From NCBI GenBank assembly GCA_902588965.1, contig CACIRD010000001.1, forward strand, positions 1-64,000: a DNA stretch of 64,000 bases. The letters run 5' to 3'. This document shows positions 46,969-57,249 of this stretch, one piece after another. The DNA is from an uncultured Pelagibacteraceae bacterium (GTDB taxonomy: Bacteria; Pseudomonadota; Alphaproteobacteria; Pelagibacterales; Pelagibacteraceae). The notes under the pieces are model-generated. The model saw nothing but the letters and a program-made list of their open reading frames with translations, was not told the DNA's origin and did not search any database. The stretch's first letter is position 1. Every line of letters begins with the position of its first letter. A program made the position numbers and the translations under genes.

Positions 46969-48057
46969 TGGAAAATGAATTTTTACAAAACAAGTCTGAA
47001 ATAGAAAAAACAAATCAAAGAATACAGGAGTATCTTTGAAAAAAATAACATTCGTATAAAAATAACTGAAAATAATAAAAAGATTTTAGAGCCAAATTTC
47101 TGGCAAAACAAAACACTTGCCCAAAAAATAATCAAAGAAAAAAAGTTTTATGAAGACCTATTAAGTTCTTATGAAAATTCTGTGCAAGAGGTTAAAGATT
47201 TATTTGACTTATACAATCTAGCAATAGAAGAAAATAATATAAATATGGCTACTGAGACTATGGATAATATTATTAAATTAAGAGATAGGTCTAAAAAAAA
47301 TGAAATTAAGTGTTTTTTATCAAACGAAAGTGACTCATTAGATTGTTATTTAGAAATCCACGCAGGTGCAGGTGGAACAGAGAGTCAGGATTGGGCTGAA
47401 ATGTTAAAAAGAATGTATTTAAAGTGGGCGCAAAGCAAAAAATATAAAACCAATCTAATAAGTGAACACAAAGGGGATGAAGCAGGAATTAAATCAACTA
47501 CTTTAAAAATAGAAGGAGAATACTTATACGGCTGGTTAAAGTCCGAGTCTGGAATACATAGACTTGTAAGAATATCTCCTTTTGACTCGGGAGCTAGAAG
47601 GCACACAAGTTTCGCAAGTGTGTGGGCTTATCCAGTTATTGATGAAAGTATAAGTATAGATATTAAAGATAAAGATTTGAGAATTGACACTTATAGATCT
47701 AGCGGAGCTGGAGGACAGCACGTTAATACTACTGATAGTGCTGTAAGAATAACGCATCTACCTTCCAAAATAGTTGTTCAATGTCAAAATGAGAGGTCGC
47801 AACATAAAAACAAAGAAACTTGTATGAAAATGTTGAGAGCTAGATTGTATGATTTTGAAATAAAAAAAAAAGAAAAAGAAACAGAGAACCTTGATGGTTT
47901 AAAAACTGATATAGGTTGGGGACATCAAATTAGATCTTATATACTTCACCCATACAGATTAGTTAAAGACAATAGAACAAATTTTGAAAGTTCTGACCCA
48001 TCTAAAATTTTAGATGGAGATATAGATGAATTTTTAGAAAGTTCTTTATTTAGATAA
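46968..48057 (+). CDS. prfB: peptide chain release factor 2, expressed through a programmed +1 frameshift
   Basis: Terminates translation at UGA and UAA. The gene is join(46968..47036, 47038..48057). The first frame gives 23 codons from ATG 46968 and stops at TGA 47037-47039; a +1 shift at CTT-TGA continues into the long frame, for a total of 362 residues. The product has SPF (about 203-205, the stop-codon reader) in VRISPFDSG and GGQ (about 248-250) in SSGAGGQHVN, both within a couple of residues of their places in E. coli RF2. Taking only the later in-frame ATG (47182) would lose the N-terminal domain, including the EPNFW segment typical of RF2. It lies between the PBP1A and AsmA-like genes. 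Confidence 0.96.
47026..47039 (+). promoter_or_regulatory. RF2 programmed +1 frameshift site
   Basis: AGGAG (47026-47030), TAT, CTT, TGA: an internal Shine-Dalgarno three bases before the slippery CTT and the in-frame stop, the same arrangement as the E. coli prfB site (SD, UAU, CUU, UGA). The base after the stop is A rather than C. When RF2 is scarce the ribosome slips from CUU to UUU and reads on. Confidence 0.93.
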
Positions 48058-50241
48058 ATGATAAGAAAACTTATAAAATTTACAATTTATTTATTAGTAA
48101 TATTATTTTTAATAATTATTTACTTAAGTTTATATGGTATAAAAACAGATAGGTTTAATCAGGTTATATCAAACCAAATAAAAAAAAATAATCAAAAAAT
48201 ATCAGTTAAATTAAATGATATAAAGCTACATTTAGACCCTTTTAATTTCAATATTAAGCTAGAAACAAAAGATCCAAAAATTATTTTAGAAAATAAAGAA
48301 ATTTTATTAAAAAAAATTACCACTAGTTATAGCATTATAGCATTTTTTAAAAAAGAATTTGGATTAAATAAAATTTATTTTGAAACAAAAAAAAATAAAA
48401 TAAGTGAAGTAATTAAATTTTTAAGAACAAATAAAGACTCACCTCAATTATACCTTTTAGATAAATCAACAAAATCAGGAGAAATATATATAATAGCAAA
48501 AATAAATTTTGATAAAAATGGAATAATTAAAAAAGATTATTTTGTTGAAGGAAGGATTACAAACCTAGATTTAAGTTTTTTAAAAAAAAAAATTAACAAT
48601 GGTGAATTTAATTTTATTTACTCTAGTAAAAATCTAGTTCTAAACAAATTAAATTTAGAATTTCAAAATATTAAAATCACTTCACCAGAATTAACTTTTG
48701 AAGAAAAAAATAATTTTTATTTAATTAAAGGAATTGTTAAAAACCCCGAAACTAAAGTATCTGATGAAATGGCAAAAGTATTATTAAAAAATAAATTATT
48801 TGAAAATATTACTTTATCTTCAACAAATGATCTAAGTTTTAAGCTAAGTAAAAAATACAAGATCTCAGAATTAAAAATTGAAACGAAAATTAATTTAAAA
48901 GAAGCTACTTTTAACCAAGAAAATAAAATAATTAAAAATTTTATACCCAATTACAATAATAAGATAAATTTTTCTAACCATAAAATTAATATTAATTATG
49001 CAGATAAAATAAACATCAACGGTGAAGGTGATTTTTTTATTGAAAAAGCGATAGATAGAATTAATTATGACCTGGTTTTTTTTAATGATGATAGCATTAA
49101 ATATAATTTAGAAACCTCTATAAATAACATACCAATTAATTTTAATTTGATAAATTTTAAAAAAGAAAAAAAAGCACCAGGAAATTTTAAAATTAAAGGG
49201 TCCAAAAATAAAAATGGAATAACAATTAATGGTGCTACTTTAAAAATTCAGAATAATTTATTTGAAATTTATGATCTCAAATTCAATACAAAAAATCAAA
49301 TTTCCTACTTCGAAAAAATAAATCTTAATTTTGTTAATAATAAAAACAGAAATAACGATTTATTGATAAAAAAAAATAATAAAGATTATATATTAAAAGG
49401 TAAAAATTTTAATATCAGTAAAATAATTGAAGAAATTTTAATTGGTAAAAAAAATAAAAACAAAAAATTATTTGATCAAAAAAATAGAACATTTAAAGTT
49501 GAATTTAATAAAAACTATATTGATGACGATTATTTTATAAAAGATCTAAATGGAAATTTCATGTTTAAAAATAATGAAATTCAAGAGTTGGAGTTTACCT
49601 CTAATTTTAACACTAACAAAAATGTTTCTTTGTCTATAAAATCTAGAAATAACAGTAAAGTTACTGCTTTTTACTCTGATATAGCCGAGCCTTTTGTTAA
49701 AAAATTCAAATTTATAAAAGGTTTTGAAGGTGGAAGAGTAGATTTTACATCAATTAAAAATAATAATGAAACAAATTCTAAAATTAAAATTTATGATTTT
49801 AAACTTAAACAATTGCCTGCTTTAACCAAAATACTAACACTTGCTTCTTTGCAAGGCATTGCAGATATTCTTTCTGGAGAAGGGGTTAGATTTGATGAAT
49901 TCGAGATGAATTTTAAAAATAAAAAGAATTTAATGGAAATTCTTGAAATATATTCTATAGGGCCAGCAATATCAGTATTAATGGAAGGATATGTGCAAGA
50001 TGACGATATTATAAGTCTCAAAGGAACTTTGGTGCCCGCAACAACAATTAATAAGTTTGTTGGATCATTGCCTGTATTAGGAGAAATCTTAGTAGGAAAA
50101 AAAACAGGCGAAGGTGTTTTTGGTGTTAGTTTTAAAATTAAAGGACCACCAAATGACCTTAGAACAACTGTTAATCCAATTAAAACTTTAACACCTAGAT
50201 TTATTACCAGAACTTTAGAAAAAATAAAAAAAACTAATTAA
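48058..50241 (+). CDS. AsmA-like (YhdP/TamB-type) envelope protein
   Basis: A 727-residue protein with one N-terminal membrane anchor (about 8-28) and a long beta-rich periplasmic region of Lys/Asn-rich strands. The C-terminal 150 residues have AsmA-like features: LPALTKILTLASLQGIADILSGEG, FDEFEMNF, GPAISVLMEGYVQDD, SLKGTLVPATTINKFVGSLPVLGEIL. Relatives bridge the periplasm and are implicated in lipid transport to the outer membrane. It starts right after the prfB stop. Its 3' end overlaps the convergent tyrS by 8 bp. Confidence 0.82.
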   Translation: MIRKLIKFTIYLLVILFLIIIYLSLYGIKTDRFNQVISNQIKKNNQKISVKLNDIKLHLDPFNFNIKLETKDPKIILENKEILLKKITTSYSIIAFFKKEFGLNKIYFETKKNKISEVIKFLRTNKDSPQLYLLDKSTKSGEIYIIAKINFDKNGIIKKDYFVEGRITNLDLSFLKKKINNGEFNFIYSSKNLVLNKLNLEFQNIKITSPELTFEEKNNFYLIKGIVKNPETKVSDEMAKVLLKNKLFENITLSSTNDLSFKLSKKYKISELKIETKINLKEATFNQENKIIKNFIPNYNNKINFSNHKININYADKININGEGDFFIEKAIDRINYDLVFFNDDSIKYNLETSINNIPINFNLINFKKEKKAPGNFKIKGSKNKNGITINGATLKIQNNLFEIYDLKFNTKNQISYFEKINLNFVNNKNRNNDLLIKKNNKDYILKGKNFNISKIIEEILIGKKNKNKKLFDQKNRTFKVEFNKNYIDDDYFIKDLNGNFMFKNNEIQELEFTSNFNTNKNVSLSIKSRNNSKVTAFYSDIAEPFVKKFKFIKGFEGGRVDFTSIKNNNETNSKIKIYDFKLKQLPALTKILTLASLQGIADILSGEGVRFDEFEMNFKNKKNLMEILEIYSIGPAISVLMEGYVQDDDIISLKGTLVPATTINKFVGSLPVLGEILVGKKTGEGVFGVSFKIKGPPNDLRTTVNPIKTLTPRFITRTLEKIKKTN

Positions 50242-51481
50242 CCAACTTTATTATAACATGTTTTTTTTTACCATGTGATAATTTACAAAGAGTTGAATTA
50301 TTTTTAAAGTCTGATAATGATATTGAATAGCTATCTTGTTCAACAGGAATATCATTAATTTTAACACCTCTATCTTTAATTGATCTCCTTGCCTCACTTT
50401 TAGAATTTAATAACTTAGAACGAACAACTACATCAAGAATATTAACACCTATTTCAAATTCACTTTTTTTAATTTTTATTACTGGAAGATTTGAATTTTC
50501 ACTAATAATTTTATTTGAGAATGTTTCTAATGAAGTTTTTAATGCTTTTTTTGCTTTGTCAGAGCCATACAACATCTTGGTTGCGCTCTCCGCTAATAAC
50601 ACTTTTGCATCATTAATATTACCATCTTTCATATTCTCCACTTCACTCAATTTTAAATCTGTAAACATTTTTAAAAATCTAAATACATCTTTGTCATCTG
50701 TGTTTCTCCAAAATTGAAAATAGTCGTATGGAGATAAAAGTTTTTCATCTAACCAAATTGCTCCTTTTTCAGTTTTTCCCATTTTGGCTCCAGAAGCTAG
50801 TGTGATTAATGGAGTAGTTAGTCCATATGAGGTTTTATTTGAGTGTCTTCTGATTAAGTCAACACCATTAACAATATTTCCCCATTGATCTGACCCACCT
50901 ATTTGTAAAATACAATTTTTAGACCTGTTTAATTCCAAAAAATCATATGCTTGTAATATCATATAATTAAATTCCATATAACTCAAAGATTGTTCTCTAT
51001 CTAGTCTCAACTTTACGCTATCGAAATTAAGCATTTTATTAATAGTAAAATGCTTACCAATATCTCTCAAAAATTTTATATAGTTTAGTTTACCTAACCA
51101 CTTGTAGTTATTAACGAATATTGGTCTTGTTTTTGGATTTTTAGTATTTAAAAATTTTTTAAATACATTTTGAATATTTTTAATATTTTTCTCGATTTCT
51201 TTTTCAGGTAAAACTTTTCTTGTTTCCTCTTTTCCAGAAGGGTCACCAATTCTGGTCGTTCCTCCACCAAGAAGAACTATTGGTTGATGCCCGTATTTTT
51301 GAAGCATTCTTAAACACATAATTTGTAATAAACTACCGACATGAAGGCTTTTAGCTGTACAATCAAAGCCAATATAGGCTCTAACTTTTTTTTTGCTCAT
51401 TAAAAGTTCTAATTCATCAAAATTAGTACATTGATTAAAATATTCTCTGTTTTTAAATTCTTTTAAGAATGAATTTTCCAT
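50234..51481 (-). CDS. tyrS: tyrosyl-tRNA synthetase
   Basis: A 415-residue class I synthetase. HIGH-type motif HVGS in FDCTAKSLHVGSLLQI (near 45-50), QIGGSDQWGNI, and KMSKS variant KMGKT near 238. The C-terminal S4-like RNA-binding domain (about 350-410) includes KSEARRSIKDRGVKIND. Length is normal. It is divergent from anmK. Confidence 0.96.
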   Translation of the reverse strand: MENSFLKEFKNREYFNQCTNFDELELLMSKKKVRAYIGFDCTAKSLHVGSLLQIMCLRMLQKYGHQPIVLLGGGTTRIGDPSGKEETRKVLPEKEIEKNIKNIQNVFKKFLNTKNPKTRPIFVNNYKWLGKLNYIKFLRDIGKHFTINKMLNFDSVKLRLDREQSLSYMEFNYMILQAYDFLELNRSKNCILQIGGSDQWGNIVNGVDLIRRHSNKTSYGLTTPLITLASGAKMGKTEKGAIWLDEKLLSPYDYFQFWRNTDDKDVFRFLKMFTDLKLSEVENMKDGNINDAKVLLAESATKMLYGSDKAKKALKTSLETFSNKIISENSNLPVIKIKKSEFEIGVNILDVVVRSKLLNSKSEARRSIKDRGVKINDIPVEQDSYSISLSDFKNNSTLCKLSHGKKKHVIIKLVN

Positions 51482-51540
51482 ATTTTTTTAAAAAAAGTGT
51501 AGAATTAATATACTTTATTTAAATTAATTAAAAAATACTT

Positions 51541-52626
51541 ATGAGTAAAACATTTTATAGTCTTGGATTAATGAGCGGAACATCAATGGATGGCATTGAT
51601 GCTTCAATAATCCAATCAGATGGTAAGGACAGTTATAAGACAATTTTGAATGATTTTACCGAATATAGCCCAGAAATATATGACAAATTAAATTATTTAA
51701 GAAACAAGATTCATAAACCAACAGATTTGCTTGAATTATCAAAAGATTTAAATTTACTTGAAAAAAAATTAACATTATTTCATGCAAAGTTTGTAAATAA
51801 GATTATAAATCAAGTAAATTTTGATATTAATTTTCTTGGTTTTCATGGACAAACAATCTTTCATAGTGCAGATGAAAAAATTTCAAAACAGTTGGGAGAT
51901 GGAAATCTTTTGTCTCAAATTGTAAAAAAAATAGTTATTTATGATTTTAGGTCAAATGATTTAAAAAACGGAGGAGAAGGAGCTCCACTTACTCCTATAT
52001 TTCATTTACTGCTTAATAAAAAAATTAAAAAAAATAATAATTCATTTTTAAATATAGGAGGTATATCAAACTTAACGGTTATAAAGGATAAAGATAATTT
52101 TTTTGCTAAAGATATAGGACCAGGCAACTGTATGATTGATAAATGGATTAAGCAAAACTCAAAAATTTCTTACGACAAAAATGGAGATAAAGCTAGAAAA
52201 GGTAAGGTAAATAAAATCATTCTTGATCAAGCTTTAGATATTTATTTAAATAACAGTATTAATGATAAAAAAACTTATGATATAAATGATTTTGATATCT
52301 CATTTGCAAGAGGTTTGTCTTTAGAAGATGGCGCTGCAACAATTACAGAATTTACTGCTGAAGTTTTATCTAAAAAAATTAATAACAACAATATTTTTGT
52401 AAGCGGTGGAGGAAGAAAAAATAAATATCTTCTTGAAAGAATAGAAAAAAAAATAAATAGTAAAATAAATTTAATTGATAGTATAGGTGTAGATGGTGAC
52501 TTTGTTGAGTCACAAGCTTTTGGCTACTTAGCAATTAGATCTTATTTAAAATTACCAATTACATTTCCAGAAACAACAGGATGTAGCAAACCTTTATCAG
52601 GCGGCTTAATAGCAAAAAATTTTTAG
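51541..52626 (+). CDS. anmK: anhydro-N-acetylmuramic acid kinase
   Basis: 361 residues. Phosphorylates and opens 1,6-anhydro-MurNAc during peptidoglycan recycling. LGLMSGTSMDGIDAS at the N-terminus binds phosphate; GFHGQTIFH and NIGGISNLT are conserved, and the catalytic Asp region is in FAKDIGPGNCMID. It follows tyrS divergently, a usual neighbourhood. Its stop overlaps the next gene by 4 bp (TTAG). Confidence 0.93.
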   Translation: MSKTFYSLGLMSGTSMDGIDASIIQSDGKDSYKTILNDFTEYSPEIYDKLNYLRNKIHKPTDLLELSKDLNLLEKKLTLFHAKFVNKIINQVNFDINFLGFHGQTIFHSADEKISKQLGDGNLLSQIVKKIVIYDFRSNDLKNGGEGAPLTPIFHLLLNKKIKKNNNSFLNIGGISNLTVIKDKDNFFAKDIGPGNCMIDKWIKQNSKISYDKNGDKARKGKVNKIILDQALDIYLNNSINDKKTYDINDFDISFARGLSLEDGAATITEFTAEVLSKKINNNNIFVSGGGRKNKYLLERIEKKINSKINLIDSIGVDGDFVESQAFGYLAIRSYLKLPITFPETTGCSKPLSGGLIAKNF

Positions 52627-53279
52627 AAAAGAGTGCTTTCTTTTTTTATATATTTATCCAATGATTGTGATAAATTTTTCTCATTTTTCGAAAAAAAATG
52701 ATTTGCATCTGGTATAGATTGAAAATCTACTTTTATTCCTTTTTGAGAACTAAGTCTTTTGTTTAATTCATTTATGAATTCAATAGGAACTAATTCATCT
52801 CTTTTACCATAAACCATAAGTCCAGATGTAGGGCATGGTGATAAAAAAGAAAAATCATAAACATTTGGTTGAGGTGACACGGCAACAAATCTGTTAATTT
52901 CTGGTCTTCGCATTAAAAGTTGCATAGCAATCAAAGTTCCGAATGAAAAACCGGATATCCAGCATTGCGAATTATCCAGATTTTCTCTTTCGATCCAGTC
53001 TAGAGCTGCAGCAGCATCAGCCAATTCTCCTTGTCCATTATCAAACTCACCATCACTTCTACCAACTCCTCTGAAATTAACTCTACACACAGAGAAATTA
53101 TTTTCCACAAATGTGTTAAATATTTCAACAACAACTTTATTATTCATGGTTCCTCCATACTGAGGATGTGGTTGTAAAACTAATGCTATTGGCGAAGTAT
53201 TTTTTTTACTTTTAAAATATTTTGCTTCGAGCCTACCAGCAGGTCCTGGTATAAAAATTTCAAGTATTTTATTATCCAT
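52623..53279 (-). CDS. alpha/beta hydrolase (COG2945-like)
   Basis: A 218-residue cytosolic hydrolase fold. It has PGPAGRLEA at the start, HPQYGGTM (oxyanion region), VNFRGVGRSDG, nucleophile Ser112 in GFSFG, Asp near 170 and His in DANHFF near the C-terminus, i.e. a complete catalytic triad. Relatives are predicted esterases or dienelactone hydrolase-like proteins with no fixed substrate. Divergent from the suf regulator; a common alphaproteobacterial neighbour of the suf operon. Confidence 0.85.
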   Translation of the reverse strand: MDNKILEIFIPGPAGRLEAKYFKSKKNTSPIALVLQPHPQYGGTMNNKVVVEIFNTFVENNFSVCRVNFRGVGRSDGEFDNGQGELADAAAALDWIERENLDNSQCWISGFSFGTLIAMQLLMRRPEINRFVAVSPQPNVYDFSFLSPCPTSGLMVYGKRDELVPIEFINELNKRLSSQKGIKVDFQSIPDANHFFSKNEKNLSQSLDKYIKKESTLF

Positions 53280-53365
53280 AAATGTTATTGATAACTATTC
53301 TCACAAAAAATGTTTATATAACAATCATGGGACGATATGCGAGTCTTTTTAATCTTTAGTAAATC

Positions 53366-53395
53366 TTGACTAATTTAGTCGGGTATATATATAAG
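53366..53395 (+). promoter_or_regulatory. suf operon promoter with palindromic operator
   Basis: TTGACT (53366-53371) and a run of overlapping -10 candidates (TATATA at 53388-53393, spacing 16, or TATAAG at 53390-53395, spacing 18). The perfect inverted repeat GACTAA-T-TTAGTC (53368-53380) covers most of the -35 and reaches the spacer. It lies 34 bp before the ATG of the Rrf2 regulator, so autorepression of the suf operon is likely. Confidence 0.65.
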
Positions 53396-53413
53396 TCGCA
53401 TAAATAAACAATT

Positions 53414-53839
53414 ATGAAGCTAAATACTAAATCAAGATATGCAGTTATGGCCCTTGCCGATCTTGCAAAATTTTCATCTCAAAAACCAGTTAGTTTGAGA
53501 GATATTTCTTTAAGGCAAAATATTTCTATTCTTTATTTAGAGCAAATATTTTTGAAATTAAAAAAAAGCAATGTTGTAAAAAGTGTAAGAGGCACAAAAG
53601 GTGGTTATGTTCTTAATAAAGATCCTAAAGAGGTAAAAATTGCAGAAATTTTTTTAGCATTAGATCAAAAAGTTAAAACAATGGCATGTAAAAAAGATAT
53701 AAAAAAGAGTTGTACAGGAAGATCAGTTAAATGCATTACTCACAATTTGTGGGATGAGCTTGATATTCATATAAATAGTTTTTTTGAAAGCAAAAATCTA
53801 AGTGATTTAATTAACCAACAAACAAATAGAAATTCATGA
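53414..53839 (+). CDS. Rrf2-family Fe-S-dependent regulator (IscR/SUF-type)
   Basis: A 141-residue winged-helix repressor: N-terminal [18 protein letters not shown], recognition region [20 protein letters not shown], and wing [10 protein letters not shown]. Three cysteines (92, 100, 107) with C-x7-C-x6-C spacing are placed like the [2Fe-2S] ligands of IscR. It leads the suf operon and its stop overlaps sufB by 4 bp (ATGA). It probably senses Fe-S or iron status and controls the operon through the palindrome at 53368-53380. Confidence 0.9.
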   Translation: MKLNTKSRYAVMALADLAKFSSQKPVSLRDISLRQNISILYLEQIFLKLKKSNVVKSVRGTKGGYVLNKDPKEVKIAEIFLALDQKVKTMACKKDIKKSCTGRSVKCITHNLWDELDIHINSFFESKNLSDLINQQTNRNS

Positions 53840-55272
53840 GAGAAAAAGAAATAGAAAAATTAAAAGATTATAAATACGGATTTTCAACAGATATCGAAAA
53901 TTTTAAGGCACCCAAAGGACTAAATGAGAAAGTTATTAGATTTATTTCTAAAATTAAAAAAGAACCAAAATGGTTACTTGATTGGAGATTGAAGGCATTT
54001 GAAAGATTAAAAGTTTTAAAAGAACCTGATTGGCAGAAACCTAAGTATCCTAAAATTAATTATCAAGATCTTTATTATTATTCAGCGCCAAAAAGCTTTA
54101 AGGAAAAACCAAAAAATCTTGACGACCTAGATCCAAAGCTTTTAGAAACTTACAAAAAACTTGGAATACCTTTGCAAGAACAAAAAAGATTAAATGGTAT
54201 TGCTGTTGATGCGGTATTCGATTCTGTATCTGTTGCAACAACTTTTAAAGATAAGTTGACAGAAAAAGGTATTATATTTTGCTCAATATCTGAAGCTGTT
54301 CAAAAACATCCGGAACTAGTAAAAAAATATCTTGGCACAGTTATTCCGTTGTCTGACCATTTTTTTGCAACATTAAATTCAGCAGTATTTACAGATGGTT
54401 CTTTCGTTTATATTCCACCAGGAGTTAGATGCCCAATGGAATTATCAACTTATTTTAGAATAAATGCTTCAGATACAGGACAGTTTGAAAGAACTTTAAT
54501 CATTGCTGATAAAGGAAGTTATGTAAGTTATTTAGAAGGTTGTACCGCTCCTATGAGGGATGAAAACCAGTTGCATGCAGCAAATGTTGAATTGGTAGCT
54601 TTAGATGATGCAGAGATTAAATATTCAACGGTTCAAAACTGGTATCCAGGCGATAAAGATGGAAAGGGTGGTATTTATAATTTTGTCACAAAGAGAGGTC
54701 TATGCAAAGGAAATAATTCAAAAATATCTTGGACACAGGTTGAAACGGGTTCTGCAATAACCTGGAAGTATCCTAGTTGTATTCTTCGTGGAAATAATTC
54801 AATCGGTGAATTTTACTCAATAGCAATCACTAACAATCATCAAAAAGCTGACACAGGAACAAAAATGATTCACATTGGTAAAAATACTAAAAGTAAAATT
54901 ATTTCAAAAGGTATCAGCGCAGGTTACTCTGATATGACTTATAGAGGACTGGTTGATATTTCTCAAAAAGCAAAAAATTCTAGTAATTATACGCAATGCG
55001 ATTCATTGTTAATGGGAAATAAATGTGGAGCACATACAGTTCCTTATATAAAAAATAAAAATTCAGACTCAACAATTGCTCACGAAGCAACCACTTCCAA
55101 AATAAGTGAAGAGCAACTTCATTATTGTCAACAAAGGGGATTGAATCAAGAGGAGGCAGTAGGACTTATTGTCAATGGATTTTGTAAAGAGGTATTGCAA
55201 CAACTTCCCATGGAATTTGCAGTGGAAGCGCAAAAACTAGTGGGAATAAGTTTAGAGGGAAGTGTAGGTTAA
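53836..55272 (+). CDS. sufB: Fe-S cluster assembly protein SufB
   Basis: A 478-residue scaffold subunit of SufBC2D. The beta-helix core runs about 130-440; the conserved segment [21 protein letters not shown] appears in pieces near 230-255, with the candidate cluster/sulfur Cys, and [18 protein letters not shown] near 390. Length is normal. It overlaps the regulator by 4 bp and abuts sufC exactly. Confidence 0.96.
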   Translation: MREKEIEKLKDYKYGFSTDIENFKAPKGLNEKVIRFISKIKKEPKWLLDWRLKAFERLKVLKEPDWQKPKYPKINYQDLYYYSAPKSFKEKPKNLDDLDPKLLETYKKLGIPLQEQKRLNGIAVDAVFDSVSVATTFKDKLTEKGIIFCSISEAVQKHPELVKKYLGTVIPLSDHFFATLNSAVFTDGSFVYIPPGVRCPMELSTYFRINASDTGQFERTLIIADKGSYVSYLEGCTAPMRDENQLHAANVELVALDDAEIKYSTVQNWYPGDKDGKGGIYNFVTKRGLCKGNNSKISWTQVETGSAITWKYPSCILRGNNSIGEFYSIAITNNHQKADTGTKMIHIGKNTKSKIISKGISAGYSDMTYRGLVDISQKAKNSSNYTQCDSLLMGNKCGAHTVPYIKNKNSDSTIAHEATTSKISEEQLHYCQQRGLNQEEAVGLIVNGFCKEVLQQLPMEFAVEAQKLVGISLEGSVG

Positions 55273-56007
55273 ATGCTTAAAATTAATAATTTATCAGCAA
55301 ATATAGACAAAAAATCTATTTTAACAGGATTTAATCTTGAAATTAAAGCAGGTGAGGTTCATGCAATAATGGGTCCAAACGGTTCTGGTAAAAGCACATT
55401 ATCAAACATTCTATCTGGCAAAAAAGGATATGAATTATCAGGAGAAGTATTATTTGAGAACAAAAATCTATTTGATTTAGAAACAGAAGAAAGAGCTCAC
55501 AAAGGTATATTTCTAGCATTTCAATACCCTTTAGAGATACCTGGAGTAAATACAAATATATTTCTAAAAACATCACTTAATGCAATTAGAAAAGCAAGAG
55601 GTGAGAAAGAACTTGATGCAATTGAATTTTTAAACTTAGTTAAACTTAAATCAAAAGAGCTTAAATTTGATGAAGATAAACTTAATAGACAATTAAATGT
55701 AGGTTTTTCTGGAGGAGAGAAAAAGAAAAATGAAATTTTGCAAATGTCTATTTTAAATCCAAAATTATCTATTTTAGATGAGACAGATTCAGGATTAGAT
55801 ATTGATGCTTTAAAAGTTGTTGCAGATGGTGTTAATGCATTGAGAAAAAAAAATAATTCATTTTTGATCATAACTCATTACCAACGATTATTAGATTATA
55901 TTAAACCAGACTTTGTACACGTACTAATGAATGGAAAAATTATAAAATCAGGTGGACCAGAACTAGCACTTGAGCTTGAAAAAAAAGGTTACGAAAATTT
56001 TAATTAA
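55273..56007 (+). CDS. sufC: Fe-S cluster assembly ATPase SufC
   Basis: 244-residue ABC-type ATPase: Walker A GPNGSGKST (near 35-43), Q-loop FQYP, signature FSGGEKKK, Walker B LSILDETDSGLD, and H-loop ITHYQR. It drives conformational change in SufBC2D. Coding starts on the base after the sufB stop and ends on the base before sufD. Confidence 0.96.
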   Translation: MLKINNLSANIDKKSILTGFNLEIKAGEVHAIMGPNGSGKSTLSNILSGKKGYELSGEVLFENKNLFDLETEERAHKGIFLAFQYPLEIPGVNTNIFLKTSLNAIRKARGEKELDAIEFLNLVKLKSKELKFDEDKLNRQLNVGFSGGEKKKNEILQMSILNPKLSILDETDSGLDIDALKVVADGVNALRKKNNSFLIITHYQRLLDYIKPDFVHVLMNGKIIKSGGPELALELEKKGYENFN

Positions 56008-57249
56008 ATGGAAAATAGAGCAAAAACAGATTTTGGAAAAACCTTTAAAGATCATTTATCAAAGGATGATGTAAATACAAAAGAAAAATACTTAAATAAT
56101 TTTTTAAAAAAAGGATTTCCGAGTAGGAAATTAGAAAACTGGAAATTTTCTGATCTTAATCAAATAATAAGAAACAATATTGGGGAATTAAATTTTTACA
56201 ATAATTTTTCAAATAAAAATGATCTTGATAGTTCAATTTTAACAAATAAATTTGAACATAATAAAATTGTATTTATTAATGGCAAGATTGAACAGATAGA
56301 TTTTAGTTCTGAGGATCAAAAACAAATTGATATAGAAAAAAATAGAAAAATTAAGATTATAAAAGAAGAAAACTCATTATTGGATTTAAACAATGCTTTT
56401 AATGATAATAACTATTTAGTTAGAATTAAAAGTAATTATAAACTTAAAAAACCTTTAATTGTCTACCATACAACAAATAAGAAACTTAAGTCTACGAACA
56501 TTAATTTACAGCTAAATTTTTTATTAGAAAAAAATAGTTCTTTAAGAATTATTGATATCTTTAATGAAAAATCAGAAAAGAATTTTATTAATATTTTTTA
56601 TAATTTTGACTTAAAAAAAGATGCTATTTTAAAAAATTATAAAATTGATTATTTAAAAAATAATAATATTAAATATTTCTACAATAATATAGATCAGGAC
56701 GCTAACAGCATTTCAGAAACATTTATATTATCTAGTGGCTCAAAATTTATTAAAAACGAAATTAATTGTAATCTAAAAGATAAATATTCTTCTGCATTTG
56801 TTAATGGGATATTTTCTTTAGAGGATCAAAATCATCATGAAATAAGAACAACAGTTAAACACTTGAACGAAAATACAAAGAGTTATCAATTAATAAAAAG
56901 TGTTTTAAATGACAAATCAAAGGCAGTTTATCAAGGAAAGATTTATGTAGACTCCATAGCTCAAAAAACAGATGGATATCAACTAAGTAAAGCTGTGTTG
57001 CTAAATGAGGATACAGAATTTAATGCAAAACCAGAGTTAGAAATTTATGCTGATGATGTAAAATGCTCTCATGGTTCTGCATCAGGTAGTCTAAATGAAA
57101 ATTCAATTTTTTACTTAAGATCAAGAGGCTTAAATTACAAAGAGGCAAAAAATCTTTTAATTAAAGGTTTTTTACTAGACGTGATTGATAAAATAACTGA
57201 CGAAGAAATTAAAAATTTTATTAAAGACACAATGGGTTTTAAAGAATGA
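56008..57249 (+). CDS. sufD: Fe-S cluster assembly protein SufD
   Basis: 413 residues, paralogue of SufB. FPSRKLENWKFSDLN near the N-terminus is typical of SufD. The C-terminal HGSASGSLNE (His for iron binding) and YLRSRGLNYKEAKNLLIKGF are conserved. The central third is unusually Asn/Lys-rich. It overlaps sufS by 4 bp. Confidence 0.94.
   Translation: MENRAKTDFGKTFKDHLSKDDVNTKEKYLNNFLKKGFPSRKLENWKFSDLNQIIRNNIGELNFYNNFSNKNDLDSSILTNKFEHNKIVFINGKIEQIDFSSEDQKQIDIEKNRKIKIIKEENSLLDLNNAFNDNNYLVRIKSNYKLKKPLIVYHTTNKKLKSTNINLQLNFLLEKNSSLRIIDIFNEKSEKNFINIFYNFDLKKDAILKNYKIDYLKNNNIKYFYNNIDQDANSISETFILSSGSKFIKNEINCNLKDKYSSAFVNGIFSLEDQNHHEIRTTVKHLNENTKSYQLIKSVLNDKSKAVYQGKIYVDSIAQKTDGYQLSKAVLLNEDTEFNAKPELEIYADDVKCSHGSASGSLNENSIFYLRSRGLNYKEAKNLLIKGFLLDVIDKITDEEIKNFIKDTMGFKE

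Noticed and set aside
47182-48057. prfB starting at ATG 47182
   Set aside because: It would remove the N-terminal domain and ignore an exact frameshift site; the join from 46968 explains the sequence better.
53336-53402. TATGCGA ... TCGCATA inverted repeat flanking the suf promoter
   Set aside because: Arms of only 7 bp separated by 53 bp can arise by chance; the inner 13-bp palindrome is the better operator candidate.
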